Shown: piece after piece, positions 16,557 through 24,449 of the stretch
Numbering within the stretch: position 1 is the first letter of the stretch
Layout: every line of letters begins with the position of its first letter
Source of the DNA: Acidobacteriota bacterium
Lineage (GTDB): Bacteria > Acidobacteriota > Terriglobia > Terriglobales > Acidobacteriaceae
Direction of reading: 5' to 3'
Length of the DNA stretch: 44,251 bases
NCBI GenBank assembly: GCA_028876335.1
Contig: JAGWSG010000135.1
Location: 1-44,251 of the forward strand
Program-made: the position numbers and the translations under genes
The notes under the pieces: generated by a model
Databases searched by the model: none
The model's input: the letters and a program-made list of their open reading frames with translations, nothing else
What the model was told of the DNA's origin: nothing

Positions 16557-17501
16557 CTATGCCTGCACCGTGCGGTACACAATGCCCGCAAACACATCGG
16601 GAGCCATAAAGCCCTTGCCCCACTTCGCGTCGAATTCCGCGGTCGGCTTCTTCGCCAGCGCTTCCTGTTCGCTCAGCCCTTGCTTCTTGAGCGCCGCAAC
16701 TTTCTCGCGCACCGTCGCCAGCATGTCGTGATACTCCTGCAACTCAGCCTTCGTCCCAAGTGGACCATGGCCCGGCACAATCTTTGTTTCGGGCGAAGCC
16801 AGCGACAGACCCTCTTTGCTTCCTTTGATCATGCCGTCAATATTGCCCGCAGTGCCTTCATCTATAAACGGATAGAAGCCGTTGAAATAGATATCGCCCA
16901 GGTGCAGCACGTTTGCATTCTGGAAGTGAATATGAATATCACTGTCCGTATGCGCCGGCGTGAAATACCGCAAATCGAGCGTGTCGCCATTGCGATAAAT
17001 CGTGAACGTCTCATCGAAGACCTGCGTGGGCAGCGCGCCTGCGGGTGACGGCTGCACGGTGCGCTTGAACAGTTTCATGACCTGTGTATGGCTGAGACGG
17101 TCGCGCGTTTTCCGGTGCGCCAGAATTGTGAATCCCGCGTCGTGCATGCCTTCGTTGCCGCCCGTATGGTCGCCGTGCCAGTGCGTGTTGATGAGCAGGC
17201 TCGGCGCGGAAGTTGGTGTGGGGACAAGCGCGGAAATCGCTTCACGAATGCGCGGGACAGCCGGCGCGTAACTGGCATCGATGAGCAACAGTCCGTCTGA
17301 GCCCGTCTGCAAAACCATGTTGCCGCCCACGCCCTGCAGCAGGTACACATTGTCGGCCAGTTTTGTGGCCTTCACCGGCACAGTGCCGGGATCAGGTGAA
17401 CCCTGTGCCGCGGCGACTTTCACCCAGCCAGGAGAAAGCGCTGCTCCTGCGGCAGCCAATCCAAACTGCAGAAAACTCCTACGGCTTGCTGATGCAACCA
17501 T
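16557..17501 (-). CDS. Tat-exported metallo-beta-lactamase-fold hydrolase
   Basis: A 314-residue protein with a twin-arginine signal (SRRSFLQFGLAAAGAAL, residues 6-22) and probable cleavage after AAAQG around residue 34. The zinc motif HWHGDH (H107, H109, D111, H112) marks the metallo-beta-lactamase fold; further metal ligands lie near HTDSDIHIH and PGHGPLG. Export with metal and fold fits the Tat route. It lies inside the dnaX-ybaB-recR operon, 30 bases after ybaB-facing sequence and 21 bases before recR, though its role in the cell envelope seems unrelated to DNA repair. Relatives include quinoprotein-relay metallohydrolases and subclass B3-like enzymes; the substrate is unknown. Confidence 0.9.
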   Translation of the reverse strand: MVASASRRSFLQFGLAAAGAALSPGWVKVAAAQGSPDPGTVPVKATKLADNVYLLQGVGGNMVLQTGSDGLLLIDASYAPAVPRIREAISALVPTPTSAPSLLINTHWHGDHTGGNEGMHDAGFTILAHRKTRDRLSHTQVMKLFKRTVQPSPAGALPTQVFDETFTIYRNGDTLDLRYFTPAHTDSDIHIHFQNANVLHLGDIYFNGFYPFIDEGTAGNIDGMIKGSKEGLSLASPETKIVPGHGPLGTKAELQEYHDMLATVREKVAALKKQGLSEQEALAKKPTAEFDAKWGKGFMAPDVFAGIVYRTVQA

Positions 17502-17531
17502 GGTGACCTCCCACCAAAGTCCTTCGTCTTC

Positions 17532-17858
17532 TTATCCTAGTCCTGGCAGATTCAATCCGCCCAGCATTGCCTGCGCATTCGCTTGGATTGCGTCATCCGC
17601 CTTGCGCCCTGCGTCATTCACGGCCGACACAATCAGGTCCTCCAGCATTTCCACATCCGCCTGTCCGCCGCTCAGGCTTGTCACCGCAGCGGGATCAATC
17701 TTCAGCTTCAGCAGTTGCTTTTTGCCGTTCATCGTCGCATTCACAGCGCCGCCGCCGCTTGAGCCCTCGACCACCGTCTGCTCGAGCTTCTGCTTCATTT
17801 CTTCCTGCAGCTTGTTGGCCTGCGACATCATCTCGGCCATCTTCAGCGGGTTGAACAT
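17532..17858 (-). CDS. ybaB: YbaB/EbfC family nucleoid-associated protein
   Basis: A 108-residue small DNA-binding protein. It has the family's opening MFNPLKMAEMMSQANKLQEEM, a central VNATMNGKKQLLKLKIDP strand region and the conserved acidic LEDLIVSAVNDA helix. YbaB/EbfC proteins bind DNA as dimers and are coded beside dnaX and recR in most bacteria, as here. GGAGG is four bases before the ATG, and dnaX ends 18 bases upstream. Confidence 0.95.
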   Translation of the reverse strand: MFNPLKMAEMMSQANKLQEEMKQKLEQTVVEGSSGGGAVNATMNGKKQLLKLKIDPAAVTSLSGGQADVEMLEDLIVSAVNDAGRKADDAIQANAQAMLGGLNLPGLG

Positions 17859-17876
17859 GCGTCCTCCAAATCCAGC

Positions 17877-19769
17877 TTACTTCGAGCGCAAGTCGAGCAC
17901 GCTGCGCACTTCAGCATTGAAAATCTCCTGCGCGCGCTTCACCAGCGGGTTCTCCATGGCCAGTTGCTGTACAGAGCCGGCCGGGGCGGAGGAGGGAAGC
18001 GCCGACGATGTGTTACCCGTGCCTTCACCCGGAATCACCAGAAACCGCGCGGGCGCATTCATCTTCTGCAGCACCTGCCGGATAATCTTTTCCGCCTGCG
18101 CGTTCACGGTGAGCGCCAGCATCTTCTTGCCCATGCCCGCCACTTCAATGCGCAGATTGCTGCCGTCCACAGTCCACGTGCCAGAGTGCAGTAGTTGCGC
18201 CGCGGAACTGTGGCCGCCGTCATTCAACGCCGTCACCACAGCTTCGCGCATCGCATTCGTATCCTGCGCGCCGGCAGGATTTGAATTTTCAGTAACTGGT
18301 TCGGGTTCCACTGAAGCACTCTTCACCGGCTTCTCGAACGGCGTGAGAACAGGGATAGGATCAGAGGGCGGCGGCGGAGGTGGTGGCGGCGCTGCAACCG
18401 GCATCGGCATCGCCGCAGTACTCGCAGTCGCCGAGGGTGGCGGTGTCATCGCAGGCGCAAGCGTCACTGCAGGCGTCCATCCCGTGCTGAAGCCGATGGG
18501 CTTGCTCACAGAAGAGCCCAAAGACGAGGAACCTGTCATCATCGACGAACCTGACGGCGAACCAACAGCGCGCGTCATCTGCCCGCCCACAGCCTTCACA
18601 CTTGCGCCGCCCGCAACGCCACTCAGCAACTCTTCCAACGGTAAGAGCCGTTGCGCATGAATCAGCTTCAACAAACCAAGCTCAAGATGAAAGCGCTGCT
18701 CCTGCCGGTAGTTCAAATCGTCAAACGTGCGCAGTACAATCTGAAGCGCGCGTGTCAGATCCTCTTCGCTGAAGAGCATGGCCGTGCGCGTGGCACGGGC
18801 GCGTTCATCTGCAGAAATCTGCAACAGCTCTGTCTGCTCGCCGCCAAGCTTCGCCATCAGCGCATTGCGCAGGTAGCGCACCATCTGCCGCGCCAGTGAT
18901 GATGGACTGTTGCCCGCATTCAGCAGCACATTCAACTGCTCCATCAGCGCGGCGCTCTGTCCCTGCGCCACCGCCTCCAGCAGCCGTTCAAAAACGGCAT
19001 TCGGCACCGAACCCATCAGGTCGCGAATCAGATCCGCGCCAAGGTTCGCTTTGCCGCTTTCCACCGGAGCTGACGCAATCGCCTGGTCCATGATGGAGAG
19101 CGCATCGCGCATCGAGCCGTCGCCGGCCTCCGCTAACAGCGCCAGCGCAGCCTCTTCCGCGTTCACACTCTCCTGTGCAGAAATCATCTTTAACTGCGCC
19201 AGAATGTCGTCGAACTTTACGGCATGAAAGCTGAAGTGCTGGCAGCGCGAGCGAATGGTCTGCGGAATATTCTCCGGCTCCGTCGTCGCCATCATGAAGA
19301 TGACGTGCGGCGGAGGCTCCTCCAGGGACTTCAGCAGAGCGTTGAAGGCCGCATCCGTAATCTGGTGTGCTTCGTCGAGAATGTAAATCTTGTAGCGGTC
19401 CCGTGCCGGCGCATAGCGTGCCGCATCGCGCAGTTCGCGAATCTCATCGATGCCGCGATTGGTGGCTGCGTCAATTTCAATTACATCGACGGCGTTGCCT
19501 GCGCGTACCTCCGTGCAGCTGTCGCATGTGCCGCAGGGTTCCGGCGTCGGCCGCTCCGCTGAGCCAATCTCCGTCCGGCAGTTCAGTGCCATGGCCAGAA
19601 TTCGCGCAATGGTAGTTTTGCCAATGCCGCGATGACCGCTGAAGATGTATCCGTGCGCGGTGCGTTGCTGCTCCAGCGCGTTCAGCAGCGTGCGCGTCAC
19701 ATGGTCCTGTCCGGCCACGTCGGCGAACTTTTGCGGACGATATTTTCTGGCCAGAACCTGATATCCCAT
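17877..19769 (-). CDS. dnaX: DNA polymerase III subunits gamma/tau
   Basis: Clamp-loader ATPase of 630 residues. The start MGYQVLARKYRPQ at 19769 is the conserved DnaX N-terminus; open frame extends further upstream but is not family-like. Walker A GHRGIGKT is at residues 45-52, the zinc site uses C64, C79, C82 and C85, and the DEAHQ and SRCQHF (sensor/arginine-finger) motifs follow. The middle of the protein holds a Pro/Ala-rich linker with a run of eight prolines (around bases 18365-18400) before the tau-like C-terminal domain. I saw no basis to claim programmed frameshifting to a short gamma form. Confidence 0.96.
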   Translation of the reverse strand: MGYQVLARKYRPQKFADVAGQDHVTRTLLNALEQQRTAHGYIFSGHRGIGKTTIARILAMALNCRTEIGSAERPTPEPCGTCDSCTEVRAGNAVDVIEIDAATNRGIDEIRELRDAARYAPARDRYKIYILDEAHQITDAAFNALLKSLEEPPPHVIFMMATTEPENIPQTIRSRCQHFSFHAVKFDDILAQLKMISAQESVNAEEAALALLAEAGDGSMRDALSIMDQAIASAPVESGKANLGADLIRDLMGSVPNAVFERLLEAVAQGQSAALMEQLNVLLNAGNSPSSLARQMVRYLRNALMAKLGGEQTELLQISADERARATRTAMLFSEEDLTRALQIVLRTFDDLNYRQEQRFHLELGLLKLIHAQRLLPLEELLSGVAGGASVKAVGGQMTRAVGSPSGSSMMTGSSSLGSSVSKPIGFSTGWTPAVTLAPAMTPPPSATASTAAMPMPVAAPPPPPPPPSDPIPVLTPFEKPVKSASVEPEPVTENSNPAGAQDTNAMREAVVTALNDGGHSSAAQLLHSGTWTVDGSNLRIEVAGMGKKMLALTVNAQAEKIIRQVLQKMNAPARFLVIPGEGTGNTSSALPSSAPAGSVQQLAMENPLVKRAQEIFNAEVRSVLDLRSK

Positions 19770-19918
19770 GTACGTGCTCCCGCCTTCTCCAAAAGATGAA
19801 TCGAACCCAAGGCGATTGTATCGTTGAGGGGCGTGAGACGCTGTGGATGAAGAGGCAGATGGTTGAGTTCCAGCGGAGCAATGCCCATAACCCAAATTCA
19901 GGAAATGCGCTTGGCCCG

Positions 19919-20266
19919 CTATTCGGTCTTGATCTCCACGCTTATAACGCGCAGCTCTTTGCTGCCGACATTCTCTACCGTATGGGGAGGAAACGGTGGC
20001 GACCAGAATGCCGACCCTTCTGCAACGCCATTTCCATTCCGGCTGTCGGCCAGGACTGCACCGTCCGCATCGCGTCGGATGAAATCACTCCAGCTTATGA
20101 GATAGGCCGAACACGGCCAGCGATGTGTGTGGACGGGAGTGATTTCACCCGCAGGGATGCACGTTTCAAGCACGCGGACATGTTCGTTTTCCATCAGTAG
20201 CTTGTGGTGTGCAGGCGCGGCAATCAACGCGTCCAGCTCATCAGGCCATTCATTCGCATTCTGCAT
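19919..20266 (-). CDS. Small cupin-domain protein
   Basis: A 115-residue single-domain protein with a cupin-like barrel: the first motif appears as IPAGEITPVHTHRWPC and the second region as SPPFPPHTVENVG. Histidines in HTHRW and PPHTV are plausible metal ligands, though the pattern is looser than in classical cupins. No signal peptide. It lies between the SET-domain gene and dnaX on the same strand with modest gaps. Function not assignable; small cupins act as sugar isomerases, dioxygenases or binding proteins. Confidence 0.75.
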   Translation of the reverse strand: MQNANEWPDELDALIAAPAHHKLLMENEHVRVLETCIPAGEITPVHTHRWPCSAYLISWSDFIRRDADGAVLADSRNGNGVAEGSAFWSPPFPPHTVENVGSKELRVISVEIKTE

Positions 20267-20320
20267 TCCTGAGATTCTACTTGTCTGGCTTATCGCAGGC
20301 GGCCCCGGAGCCCAGACACA

Positions 20321-20806
20321 CTACGCAGCTTTTGCCGTCTTCACCTGCTTGCGCCGCGTGCGCTTCTTCTTCTCTGCCTTCTTCGCAGCCTTGCGGCTCT
20401 TTACCTCAGTCTTCGAGTACATCGTGCCGCGGCACTTCTTCATGCCGCAGTTGCAGATCGCCTCATCATCGCCGCCGTCGTAGAGGCAGTAGTCGTAGGT
20501 AATCTCCGCGCCGGCTTCAATATTCTTGATGGCCGTAATCCACACCCGGCCTTCAATCTCTTCCGTCTCACAATTTGGGTCGCAACTGTGGTTAATAAAC
20601 ATCGCCATGCAATGTCCGTCGATAACCACCCTGCCGTCGTCCAGTCCAAAGAGGTAGGTAATGGGTGAGTCCTCGTAGGCTGTGTCGGCCTCGTGCTTAC
20701 TCATGCGTGGGCCAGTGTATTCGGCAACGCGCGTGCCTTTGCGAACTGCCTTTGTGGTGTAGCAGCCTGCGGCGTGGATGGCGGATGAGCGGATAATAAG
20801 AGACAT
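20321..20806 (-). CDS. SET-domain protein-lysine methyltransferase with post-SET cysteines and lysine-rich tail
   Basis: A 161-residue protein. The SET core is complete: cofactor/substrate motif NHSCDPNC at residues 72-79, and EITYDY at 101-106 including the catalytic-type tyrosine. CNCGMKKC at 118-125 resembles the post-SET zinc-binding segment. Residues about 131-161 form a Lys/Arg/Ala-rich tail. The start at 20806 (MSLIIRSSAIHAAG) is where family similarity begins; the open frame continues upstream into the divergent gene's region without similarity. SET enzymes transfer methyl groups from S-adenosylmethionine to protein lysines; a chlamydial member acts on a histone H1-like protein. The target here is unknown. 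Confidence 0.88.
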   Translation of the reverse strand: MSLIIRSSAIHAAGCYTTKAVRKGTRVAEYTGPRMSKHEADTAYEDSPITYLFGLDDGRVVIDGHCMAMFINHSCDPNCETEEIEGRVWITAIKNIEAGAEITYDYCLYDGGDDEAICNCGMKKCRGTMYSKTEVKSRKAAKKAEKKKRTRRKQVKTAKAA

Positions 20807-20889
20807 GCGACTGGTAGCGGGTGTCCTTCGTCGATAAGAGTGAAGCGTTCTCGTGGGCATCGTACCATTGAATTGGGGAAGATGAGCTG

Positions 20890-21615
20890 ATGAAAACCCG
20901 TCTTTCATTTCTTGGCATGTTTGCGCTGCTGATTCTCGCGCCTTTGACAGCGCGCGCGCAGACTCCTGCCAGCTCATCGAACCAGAATCCTCCACATCAG
21001 GCCGCACCGCAAAAGCCTGCAGCTCCTCAGCCTTCCGGCACAAATGCCAATCCATTTCCTGAGGATTCAGATGCAGTTCCTGTTATTGGATCGAATGCGG
21101 CGGTTCCGGCAGAGGCTCCTGCAGACAATGCCAGCGCTGGCAAGCTTCTTCCGTTTGACGACACAGACCCGGCAACCAGCCCCGAACAGGCCCACGCAAC
21201 TGCAGGCAGCTCAGGTTTCAGCTCCAGCCTCTCTGGCATGGATGAGCTGCTTCCCGATCCGGACTCGGGATCTCTCAACCGAAAAGGTCGCTCCGTAGAG
21301 CCCGTGCATCACGCGGATGCCAAGGAAGACGAGAGCGTAGGCAGTTACTACCTTGGTCTGAAGAACTACAAGGCTGCGCTTTCACGATTTGAATCCGCGC
21401 TTGTGCTCGACCCAGAAAATCCGGACGTCTACTGGGGACTGGCTGAGTCGCAGCGTAATCTTGGCAAGTTCGCTGAGGCCCGGCAGAACTACGTAAAGGT
21501 CATGATGTATGACCCCGGCTCCAAACACGCCAAAGATGCCAAGAAGATTCTCCGTCAGCCTGAGTTTGAGCAGGCAAGCACAGGTGGCGGGCAGTCCAGC
21601 GCGCCAAAGAAGTAG
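20890..21615 (+). CDS. Exported TPR-containing protein
   Basis: A 241-residue protein with a Sec signal peptide (MKTRLSFLGMFALLILAPLTARA, cut near residue 23), then a low-complexity Gln/Pro/Ser/Ala linker to about residue 140, then a TPR-type helical repeat region (YYLGLKNYKAALSRFESALV, VYWGLAESQRNLGKFAEARQ). It is likely periplasmic and mediates protein contacts. It is divergent from the SET gene, with an 83-base shared upstream region, and converges on the prepilin peptidase gene. No specific role can be named. Confidence 0.85.
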   Translation: MKTRLSFLGMFALLILAPLTARAQTPASSSNQNPPHQAAPQKPAAPQPSGTNANPFPEDSDAVPVIGSNAAVPAEAPADNASAGKLLPFDDTDPATSPEQAHATAGSSGFSSSLSGMDELLPDPDSGSLNRKGRSVEPVHHADAKEDESVGSYYLGLKNYKAALSRFESALVLDPENPDVYWGLAESQRNLGKFAEARQNYVKVMMYDPGSKHAKDAKKILRQPEFEQASTGGGQSSAPKK

Positions 21616-21617
21616 TC

Positions 21618-21645
21618 ATTGGCTCCGAACGGTTCAGAAGCCAAT
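21618..21645. terminator. Inverted repeat between convergent TPR and prepilin peptidase genes
   Basis: ATTGGCT at 21618-21624 pairs with AGCCAAT at 21639-21645, with further pairing possible inside. It begins just after the TPR stop and overlaps the end of the prepilin peptidase frame. No strong T-run follows, so terminator function is tentative. Confidence 0.4.
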
Positions 21646-22491
21646 CAGGTGCAGGTAGGCGTTGATTAACGGCTGGCCCCACAGGGCGCTGATGATGCCG
21701 CCGATGCAGAGAAACGTGCCGAAGGGCAGCTTCATCGCCGCGCCTTCGCGAAGTTTTCCACGCCCGGCTCGAGCCAGCAGCACAACACCCACCACCGCGC
21801 CCAGCAGGATCCCAATGCCAAACGAAAGCAGCGCGCCGGAGAGTCCGAGCCAGGCGCCGAGCATTGCCATGAGTTTGGCGTCACCCAGGCCCATACCCTC
21901 GCGTTCGCGGATGAGCTTGTAGGTCCAGCGGATGAGGAGAACGAGCAGGGTAGGAATTGCAATACCCGCGAGCATCATTCCAGACGCATAGAAGAAACCA
22001 TGGCCGGTTATGAAGATACGACTTGCCAAGATGAATGGGAAAATTACATTTGCTAAACCGAGAGCAATTCCGGTCAATGTCAATCTGTCTGGTAGCCAGA
22101 GGTGCTCAGCATCAAGGAAGGCGAGCGCCAAAAGCAGCCAGAACAATACACAATTACCAATAGTTCGGGCGACCAAAAGCTCCGGGAAGAAAAGAAATTG
22201 AGAATTCAGTCCTGACCAGACTGCGTAGCCCCACAGAGCCCCTACCCCCAGCTCCACCGCCGGATACCGCCACCCGATCCACACACCGCACGTTCGGCAT
22301 CTCCCACGCAGCGCAAGCCAGCTCACCAGGGGCACATTCTCCCACCAGACCAGCGTGCGGCCGCAACTCCGGCAATGCGAGCGCGGCGTCACCACGCTCT
22401 CGCCTGCAGGCCAGCGCGAAAGGCACACGTTCAGAAAGCTGCCAAACGCCAGCCCCAGCAGCCCCGCCAGAATGGTGAAGAAAATGCGCAT
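21634..22491 (-). CDS. pilD: Type IV prepilin peptidase (A24 family)
   Basis: A 285-residue polytopic inner-membrane aspartic protease and N-methyltransferase that processes prepilins and pseudopilins. The N-terminal cytoplasmic domain has the two cysteine pairs C40/C43 and C65/C68; the catalytic aspartates are in LAFLDAEHLWLPD and GMGLGDAKLM. Hydrophobic segments run through the remainder. It is alone on this strand with no pilin genes nearby, and is divergent from mazG with a 150-base gap. Confidence 0.94.
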   Translation of the reverse strand: MRIFFTILAGLLGLAFGSFLNVCLSRWPAGESVVTPRSHCRSCGRTLVWWENVPLVSWLALRGRCRTCGVWIGWRYPAVELGVGALWGYAVWSGLNSQFLFFPELLVARTIGNCVLFWLLLALAFLDAEHLWLPDRLTLTGIALGLANVIFPFILASRIFITGHGFFYASGMMLAGIAIPTLLVLLIRWTYKLIREREGMGLGDAKLMAMLGAWLGLSGALLSFGIGILLGAVVGVVLLARAGRGKLREGAAMKLPFGTFLCIGGIISALWGQPLINAYLHLIGF

Positions 22492-22641
22492 CGCGTGAAA
22501 GATAACTATACGTTTCGCCGACGCATCGGGACCTGGAACCGCTCATCCATTGGGAGCATTCGCATGCGGACGAAAAGCGATCGGCAGCCGCGCACGGCAC
22601 TGAACGGCTGCTCCATGCAATGGCACGCTACACTAGCGTCA

Positions 22642-23592
22642 ATGGACACGCCAGCCAAGGCTGCTCTCAATCCATCCGCGTCCGGGGCGTCGCTCACCAC
22701 CGACCCCGCGCGTGCCGCTGCGCTCTTTGAGCAATCGGCAGCCATCATGGCCCGCCTGCGCGCTCCAGGCGGTTGCCCATGGGACCGCGAGCAGACCTTC
22801 GACACCATTCGCAAATACACACTGGAAGAAACCTACGAGGTTTTCGACGCCATCGAGCGCCGCGACTTTCCTCATCTGGCGGAAGAACTCGGTGACCTGC
22901 TTTTGCAGGTACTCTTCTACGCCGAGATGGCCGCCAATGAAGGCCACTTCACGATCGCCGACGTGCTTGATCACCTGAACCGCAAGCTCATCCGCCGCCA
23001 CCCGCATGTTTTCGGAGAAGAGGCTTCGCGCGCAGCCGGAAACGCCGCCGTGGTCGACGCCGCCGTCGAAGGCTCCTCCGCCAAAGTCCTCCGCAACTGG
23101 GAAGAAATCAAGCAGGCGGAAAAAGCATCACATGCAGCGGCCCCCCAGACAGAATCCAGGCTCGACGCCGTATCCCGCGCCATGCCCGCCCTCGCTGAAG
23201 CCGCAAAGATCGGTGGTAAGGCGCAGAAGGCCGGCTTTGACTGGCCAGCGTGGCGTGATCTGCTGCCCAAGCTTGCCGAAGAGACAGCTGAGCTTGAAGC
23301 TGAAGCCGCTGCGGCCGAACACGACCCGCACAACGCTGCCCTCAAAACCCGCGTTGAATCCGAACTCGGCGACCTGCTTTTCACCGTCGTAAATCTCGGC
23401 CGTCATCTCGGAGTCGACGCAGAGATGGCTCTTCGCGGATGCAATTTACGCTTTCGCCAGCGTTTTCAGCACATGGAGCAGGTTTCCAATAAACCACTTG
23501 AAGAATTAGCTCCCGCGCAGCTTGAAGAACTTTGGTCAAACGCCAAGCGCGCCCTCTCACCAAACCCGTCGCACTCGGAGCCGCAAGCATGA
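22642..23592 (+). CDS. mazG: Nucleoside triphosphate pyrophosphohydrolase MazG
   Basis: A 316-residue protein with two MazG modules. The first carries GGCPWDREQTFDTIRKYTLE followed by EETYEVFDAI and EELGDLLLQVLFYAEMA, the EExxE...ExxD metal-binding pattern. The second, from about residue 190, has ETAELEAEA and ESELGDLLFTVVNLGRHL. It hydrolyses NTPs to NMP and pyrophosphate, a house-cleaning role. It is longer than E. coli MazG (263) because of an Ala-rich N-terminal stretch and inserts. Start chosen at MDTPAKAA (22642); an earlier ATG at 22618 is possible. Its stop overlaps the next gene as ATGA. Confidence 0.93.
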   Translation: MDTPAKAALNPSASGASLTTDPARAAALFEQSAAIMARLRAPGGCPWDREQTFDTIRKYTLEETYEVFDAIERRDFPHLAEELGDLLLQVLFYAEMAANEGHFTIADVLDHLNRKLIRRHPHVFGEEASRAAGNAAVVDAAVEGSSAKVLRNWEEIKQAEKASHAAAPQTESRLDAVSRAMPALAEAAKIGGKAQKAGFDWPAWRDLLPKLAEETAELEAEAAAAEHDPHNAALKTRVESELGDLLFTVVNLGRHLGVDAEMALRGCNLRFRQRFQHMEQVSNKPLEELAPAQLEELWSNAKRALSPNPSHSEPQA

Positions 23593-24392
23593 TTCACATC
23601 CGCACATGCCAAGGCCATGACGAGCTCGAAGCCTGCGTCCAGCTCCAGGTGCATACCTGGGGGTACGACACCAGCGACATCATTCCCCGCAAAGCCTTCC
23701 TCGTCTCGCAAAAGATCGGCGGGCAGGTCATCGGCGCGTTTGATACCGATCGTCCCGGCGCGACTCCTGAAGGAAACGCCCAAAGCCTCATCGGATTCGC
23801 CATGTCTTTCCCTGGCGTGAAGACCAGCGAAAAAACTCCGCGCTCTTATCTTCACTCGCATATGCTCGCCGTGCATGAGGACTACCGCAATCGCGGCCTT
23901 GGCGCGCAACTCAAGCTGGCCCAACGAGCTGAGGCGCTTTCCCGCAATCTCAACCTCATGGAGTGGACCTTCGATCCTCTCGAAATCAGGAATGCGCATT
24001 TAAATATTCACAAGCTTGGCGCCATTTGCCGCCGCTATTCTGTGGATTTTTATGGTGTATCCTCTAGTCGTCTGCAGGGGGGACTTCCGACCGACCGGCT
24101 CATTGCCGAGTGGTATCTCAGCTCGCCACGTGTTGCAGGTCACATCGAAGGGCACTCCGGCAGTCCCAGTGTCATTGTTGAACGCATCGTCGTTCCGGCC
24201 TCCATCTATACGTGGAAGGCTTCTGATACGGAGCGGAGCAAGGCGCTGGAAGTGCAGTTGGAAAATCGCGAGAAGTTTCAGCAGGCATTCGCTAGGGGTT
24301 TGGCTGTTGTCGGCTATTCTCGTGATGGGCAGGGAAATGGAACCTTCGAGCTGGCTGCGCCCCCGTGGCCTGAACTGGAAGGGCACTTGTAA
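23589..24392 (+). CDS. GNAT-superfamily acyltransferase (COG3375-like)
   Basis: A 267-residue protein of the predicted GNAT group often found beside enolase-superfamily OSBS/N-succinylamino acid racemases. The acyl-CoA-binding signature is seen in HSHMLAVHEDYRNRGLGAQL (R-x-x-G-x-G/A type), followed by MEWTFDPLEIRNAHLNIHKLG, a hallmark of this subgroup. The ATG at 23589 overlaps the mazG stop, and the racemase-like gene starts 57 bases after its end. In a characterised Geobacillus system a GNAT of this kind N-succinylates D-amino acids for the racemase; I infer the same pairing here. Confidence 0.85.
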   Translation: MIHIRTCQGHDELEACVQLQVHTWGYDTSDIIPRKAFLVSQKIGGQVIGAFDTDRPGATPEGNAQSLIGFAMSFPGVKTSEKTPRSYLHSHMLAVHEDYRNRGLGAQLKLAQRAEALSRNLNLMEWTFDPLEIRNAHLNIHKLGAICRRYSVDFYGVSSSRLQGGLPTDRLIAEWYLSSPRVAGHIEGHSGSPSVIVERIVVPASIYTWKASDTERSKALEVQLENREKFQQAFARGLAVVGYSRDGQGNGTFELAAPPWPELEGHL

Positions 24393-24449
24393 GACAAGGC
24401 GGCGCAGTGGGCCGCAATTGTGGTTTTCATTTCAAGGACCCTATTGATC

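Noticed and set aside
17281..18660. 459-codon open frame antisense to dnaX and ybaB
   Set aside because: Low-complexity Ser/Pro/Ala-rich translation caused by high G+C; the opposite strand codes for clear DnaX and YbaB.
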